Positions 62,783 to 64,000 of a DNA stretch of 64,000 nucleotides are shown one piece after another. Both the position numbers and the translations under genes were made by a program. The number at the start of each line of letters is the position of its first letter. Position 1 is the stretch's first letter. Location of the stretch: contig NZ_QEOP01000001.1 in NCBI RefSeq assembly GCF_003097495.1, forward strand, positions 558,001 to 622,000. Direction: 5' to 3'. The DNA is from Amnibacterium flavum (lineage in GTDB: Bacteria; Actinomycetota; Actinomycetes; Actinomycetales; Microbacteriaceae). The notes beneath the pieces were generated by a model that saw only the letters and a list, made by a program, of their open reading frames with translations, was not told where the DNA came from and did no database searches.

Positions 62783-62798
62783 TGTTTCACGTGAAACA
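62783..62798. promoter_or_regulatory. parS: parS site 2
   Basis: TGTTTCACGTGAAACA, a second perfect parS 179 bp from the first, 48 nt beyond the parB stop codon. Confidence 0.99.
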
Positions 62799-62846
62799 CC
62801 TGACCTCACGCCGCGGGAGAGCGGCTCGCTCAGCTGCCGCAGGGGC

Positions 62847-63809
62847 TCAGCTGACTCCGTAGCCTTCGTCCCCGATCTCGCCGAGGATGCGGTTGAGGTC
62901 GGCGATGGTCGCGAACTCGATCACGATGCTGCCCCTGTTGAGACCCAGCGACACCTTGACCCGGGTGTCCAGGCGGTCTCCGAGACGTTCCGCGATTTCA
63001 TCGAGCTGCGCGTGGCGTCGGCCCGCTGCTGTCGTGGCCTTCTTCTGCTTTCCGCCGCGCGCGGCACTGGCTTCGGCAGCACGGACGGAGAGATCCTCGT
63101 TGACGATCTTCTCAGCGAGCTCCGTCATGGCCTGGTCATCGTTCAGCGACAGGATCGCGCGAGCGTGCCCGGCGGAGAGCACTCCGGCAGCCACGCGCCG
63201 CTGCACCGGGTCGGGCAGCTTGAGGAGACGGATCGTGTTGGTGATCTGCGGGCGCGAACGGCCGATCCGCGTGGCGAGCTGATCCTGCGTGATACCGAAG
63301 TCGGCGAGCAACTGCTGGTAGGCGGATGCTTCCTCGAGCGGATTCAGCTGTGCGCGGTGGAGGTTCTCGAGAAGGGCATCCTGCAGCATCACGTCATCGG
63401 CCGTGTCGCGCACGACCGCGGGTATCGTGCGGAGTCCGGCACGCTTCGAGGCGCGAAGACGTCGTTCGCCCATGACGAGCTCGTACTTGGAGGTGCCCTC
63501 GACGCTTGCCCGCACCACGATCGGCTGCAGGACACCGTTCTCGCGGACGGAGACGACGAGCTCCTCGAGAGCTTCTTGATCGAATTCCTTGCGCGGCTGG
63601 TGCGCGTTGGGACGGATCTCGTCGACGGGGATGCTCACCAGCCTCGCGCCGGGCACGGCCACCAGATCGTCCTGACGCGGTGCATCTCTCTCAGCACTCG
63701 TGTTCGAGTTGGGGAAGAACACGTCGACGGGCCGTGCACGATCGTCTTCGGCGGTCGGGATGAGTGCGCCGATACCACGACCGAGACCGGTGCGCTTGGG
63801 TGCTGCCAT
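62847..63809 (-). CDS. parB: chromosome partitioning protein ParB
   Basis: DNA-binding CTPase clamp of 320 aa. The N-terminal ParA-binding peptide KRTGLGRGIGALIP (about residues 5-18), the ParB/Srx domain with GERRLRASKRAG and the ENLHRAQLNPLEEA motif, a helix-turn-helix (TQDQLATRIGRSRPQITNTIRLLKLP) and a C-terminal dimerisation domain are visible. It binds parS and organises the origin. The ATG overlaps the parA stop by 1 nt. Confidence 0.98.
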   Translation of the reverse strand: MAAPKRTGLGRGIGALIPTAEDDRARPVDVFFPNSNTSAERDAPRQDDLVAVPGARLVSIPVDEIRPNAHQPRKEFDQEALEELVVSVRENGVLQPIVVRASVEGTSKYELVMGERRLRASKRAGLRTIPAVVRDTADDVMLQDALLENLHRAQLNPLEEASAYQQLLADFGITQDQLATRIGRSRPQITNTIRLLKLPDPVQRRVAAGVLSAGHARAILSLNDDQAMTELAEKIVNEDLSVRAAEASAARGGKQKKATTAAGRRHAQLDEIAERLGDRLDTRVKVSLGLNRGSIVIEFATIADLNRILGEIGDEGYGVS

Positions 63810-64000
63810 CAGGCGGGTGCTCCTCGTCGTGCGATTTCGGCTGCGGCCTCGAGGTAGGAGAGCGAGCCGGGGGAGTTGGTGTCGTAGCTGATGACGCTCT
63901 GCCCGTAACTCGGGGCCTCCGAGATGCGAACAGATCGGGGGATGAGCGTTGTGAGGGTCTCGCGCGGGAAGTGGTCGCGAACATCCTGCGCCACCTGGTT
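63809..64000 (-). CDS. parA: chromosome partitioning ATPase ParA (partial, N-terminus beyond window)
   Basis: Only the last 63 residues are visible: ETLTTLIPRSVRISEAPSYGQSVISYD, then SPGSLSYLEAAAEI. IPRSVRISEAPSYGQ is a ParA/Soj signature near the C-terminus. It precedes parB with a 1-nt overlap. The rest of the gene, including Walker A, lies to the right of the window. Confidence 0.95.
   Translation of the reverse strand, partial: NQVAQDVRDHFPRETLTTLIPRSVRISEAPSYGQSVISYDTNSPGSLSYLEAAAEIARRGAPA

Noticed and set aside
62603-62799. Two 63-codon ORFs starting MFHVKH on both strands
   Set aside because: The MFHVKH start is the translation of the parS palindrome itself. The rest has no conserved features, and the two ORFs are mirror artefacts.

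Overview
The window comes from a high-GC actinobacterium, most likely a member of the Microbacteriaceae. The evidence is the HspR/HAIR-type dnaK operon, the C50-carotenoid operon order idsA-crtB-crtI-crtYe-crtYf-crtEb with a divergent idi, a DUF6049-murJ-trxB-trxA-parB gene order near the replication origin, and many leaderless genes. The genus cannot be fixed from the sequence alone. Two consensus parS sites and the parA/parB genes at the right edge place that end close to oriC.

Region by region: 1-3.65 kb holds the chaperone operon dnaK-grpE-dnaJ (minus strand; dnaJ runs off the left edge), with a promoter framed by two HAIR operators. 3.7-21.4 kb holds two giant paralogous surface proteins (3212 and 2062 aa) made of FN3-like modules followed by long Asp-rich thrombospondin-type-3-like calcium-binding repeats and a C-terminal membrane anchor. 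A UMF1-type MFS transporter gene lies between them. 21.4-27.6 kb holds a doubtful small membrane ORF, the C50 carotenoid operon and idi. 27.7-33.6 kb holds dcd, a small unknown gene, tRNA-Gly(CCC) with a 26-bp duplicate of its 3' end, DUF2470, two small membrane proteins, an iron-box-controlled heme oxygenase, a Pif1-like helicase and a membrane-anchored protein of unknown function.

33.6-40.2 kb is a metal section: a CopD/CtaG-type copper/cytochrome oxidase assembly protein, hupB, the zinc-free ribosomal proteins S14, L33 and L28, and znuA-znuC-znuB-zur with a Zur-box-like palindrome upstream. 40.2-44.9 kb encodes a branched-chain 2-oxoacid dehydrogenase complex (bkdABC) and an aminotransferase. 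45-47 kb holds a holin-like membrane protein and a WXG100-like protein paired with an alpha/beta hydrolase. 47.2-53.4 kb holds purB, two small membrane proteins and the replication/translation block rpsF-ssb-rpsR-rplI-dnaB. 53.4-64 kb is the origin-proximal block: CCA-adding enzyme, DUF6049, murJ, trxB-trxA under a SigR/SigH-type promoter, a PLP aminotransferase, a D-Ala-D-Ala-ligase-like protein, two parS sites, parB and parA (partial).

Regulatory signals read directly from the sequence: paired HAIR boxes at dnaK; a DtxR/IdeR-type iron box at the heme oxygenase; a Zur-like box at znuA; a GGAAT-N18-GTT promoter at trxBA; a hairpin in the rpsF leader with CCG in its loop; and a recurring leaderless arrangement (a -10 hexamer, exactly 6 nt, then the start codon) at nine genes. 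The most unusual content is the pair of giant repeat proteins, one with an exact 366-bp higher-order repeat period and one with a 708-bp tandem duplication. Next are the parS site embedded in a 38-bp palindrome and the tRNA 3'-end duplication.
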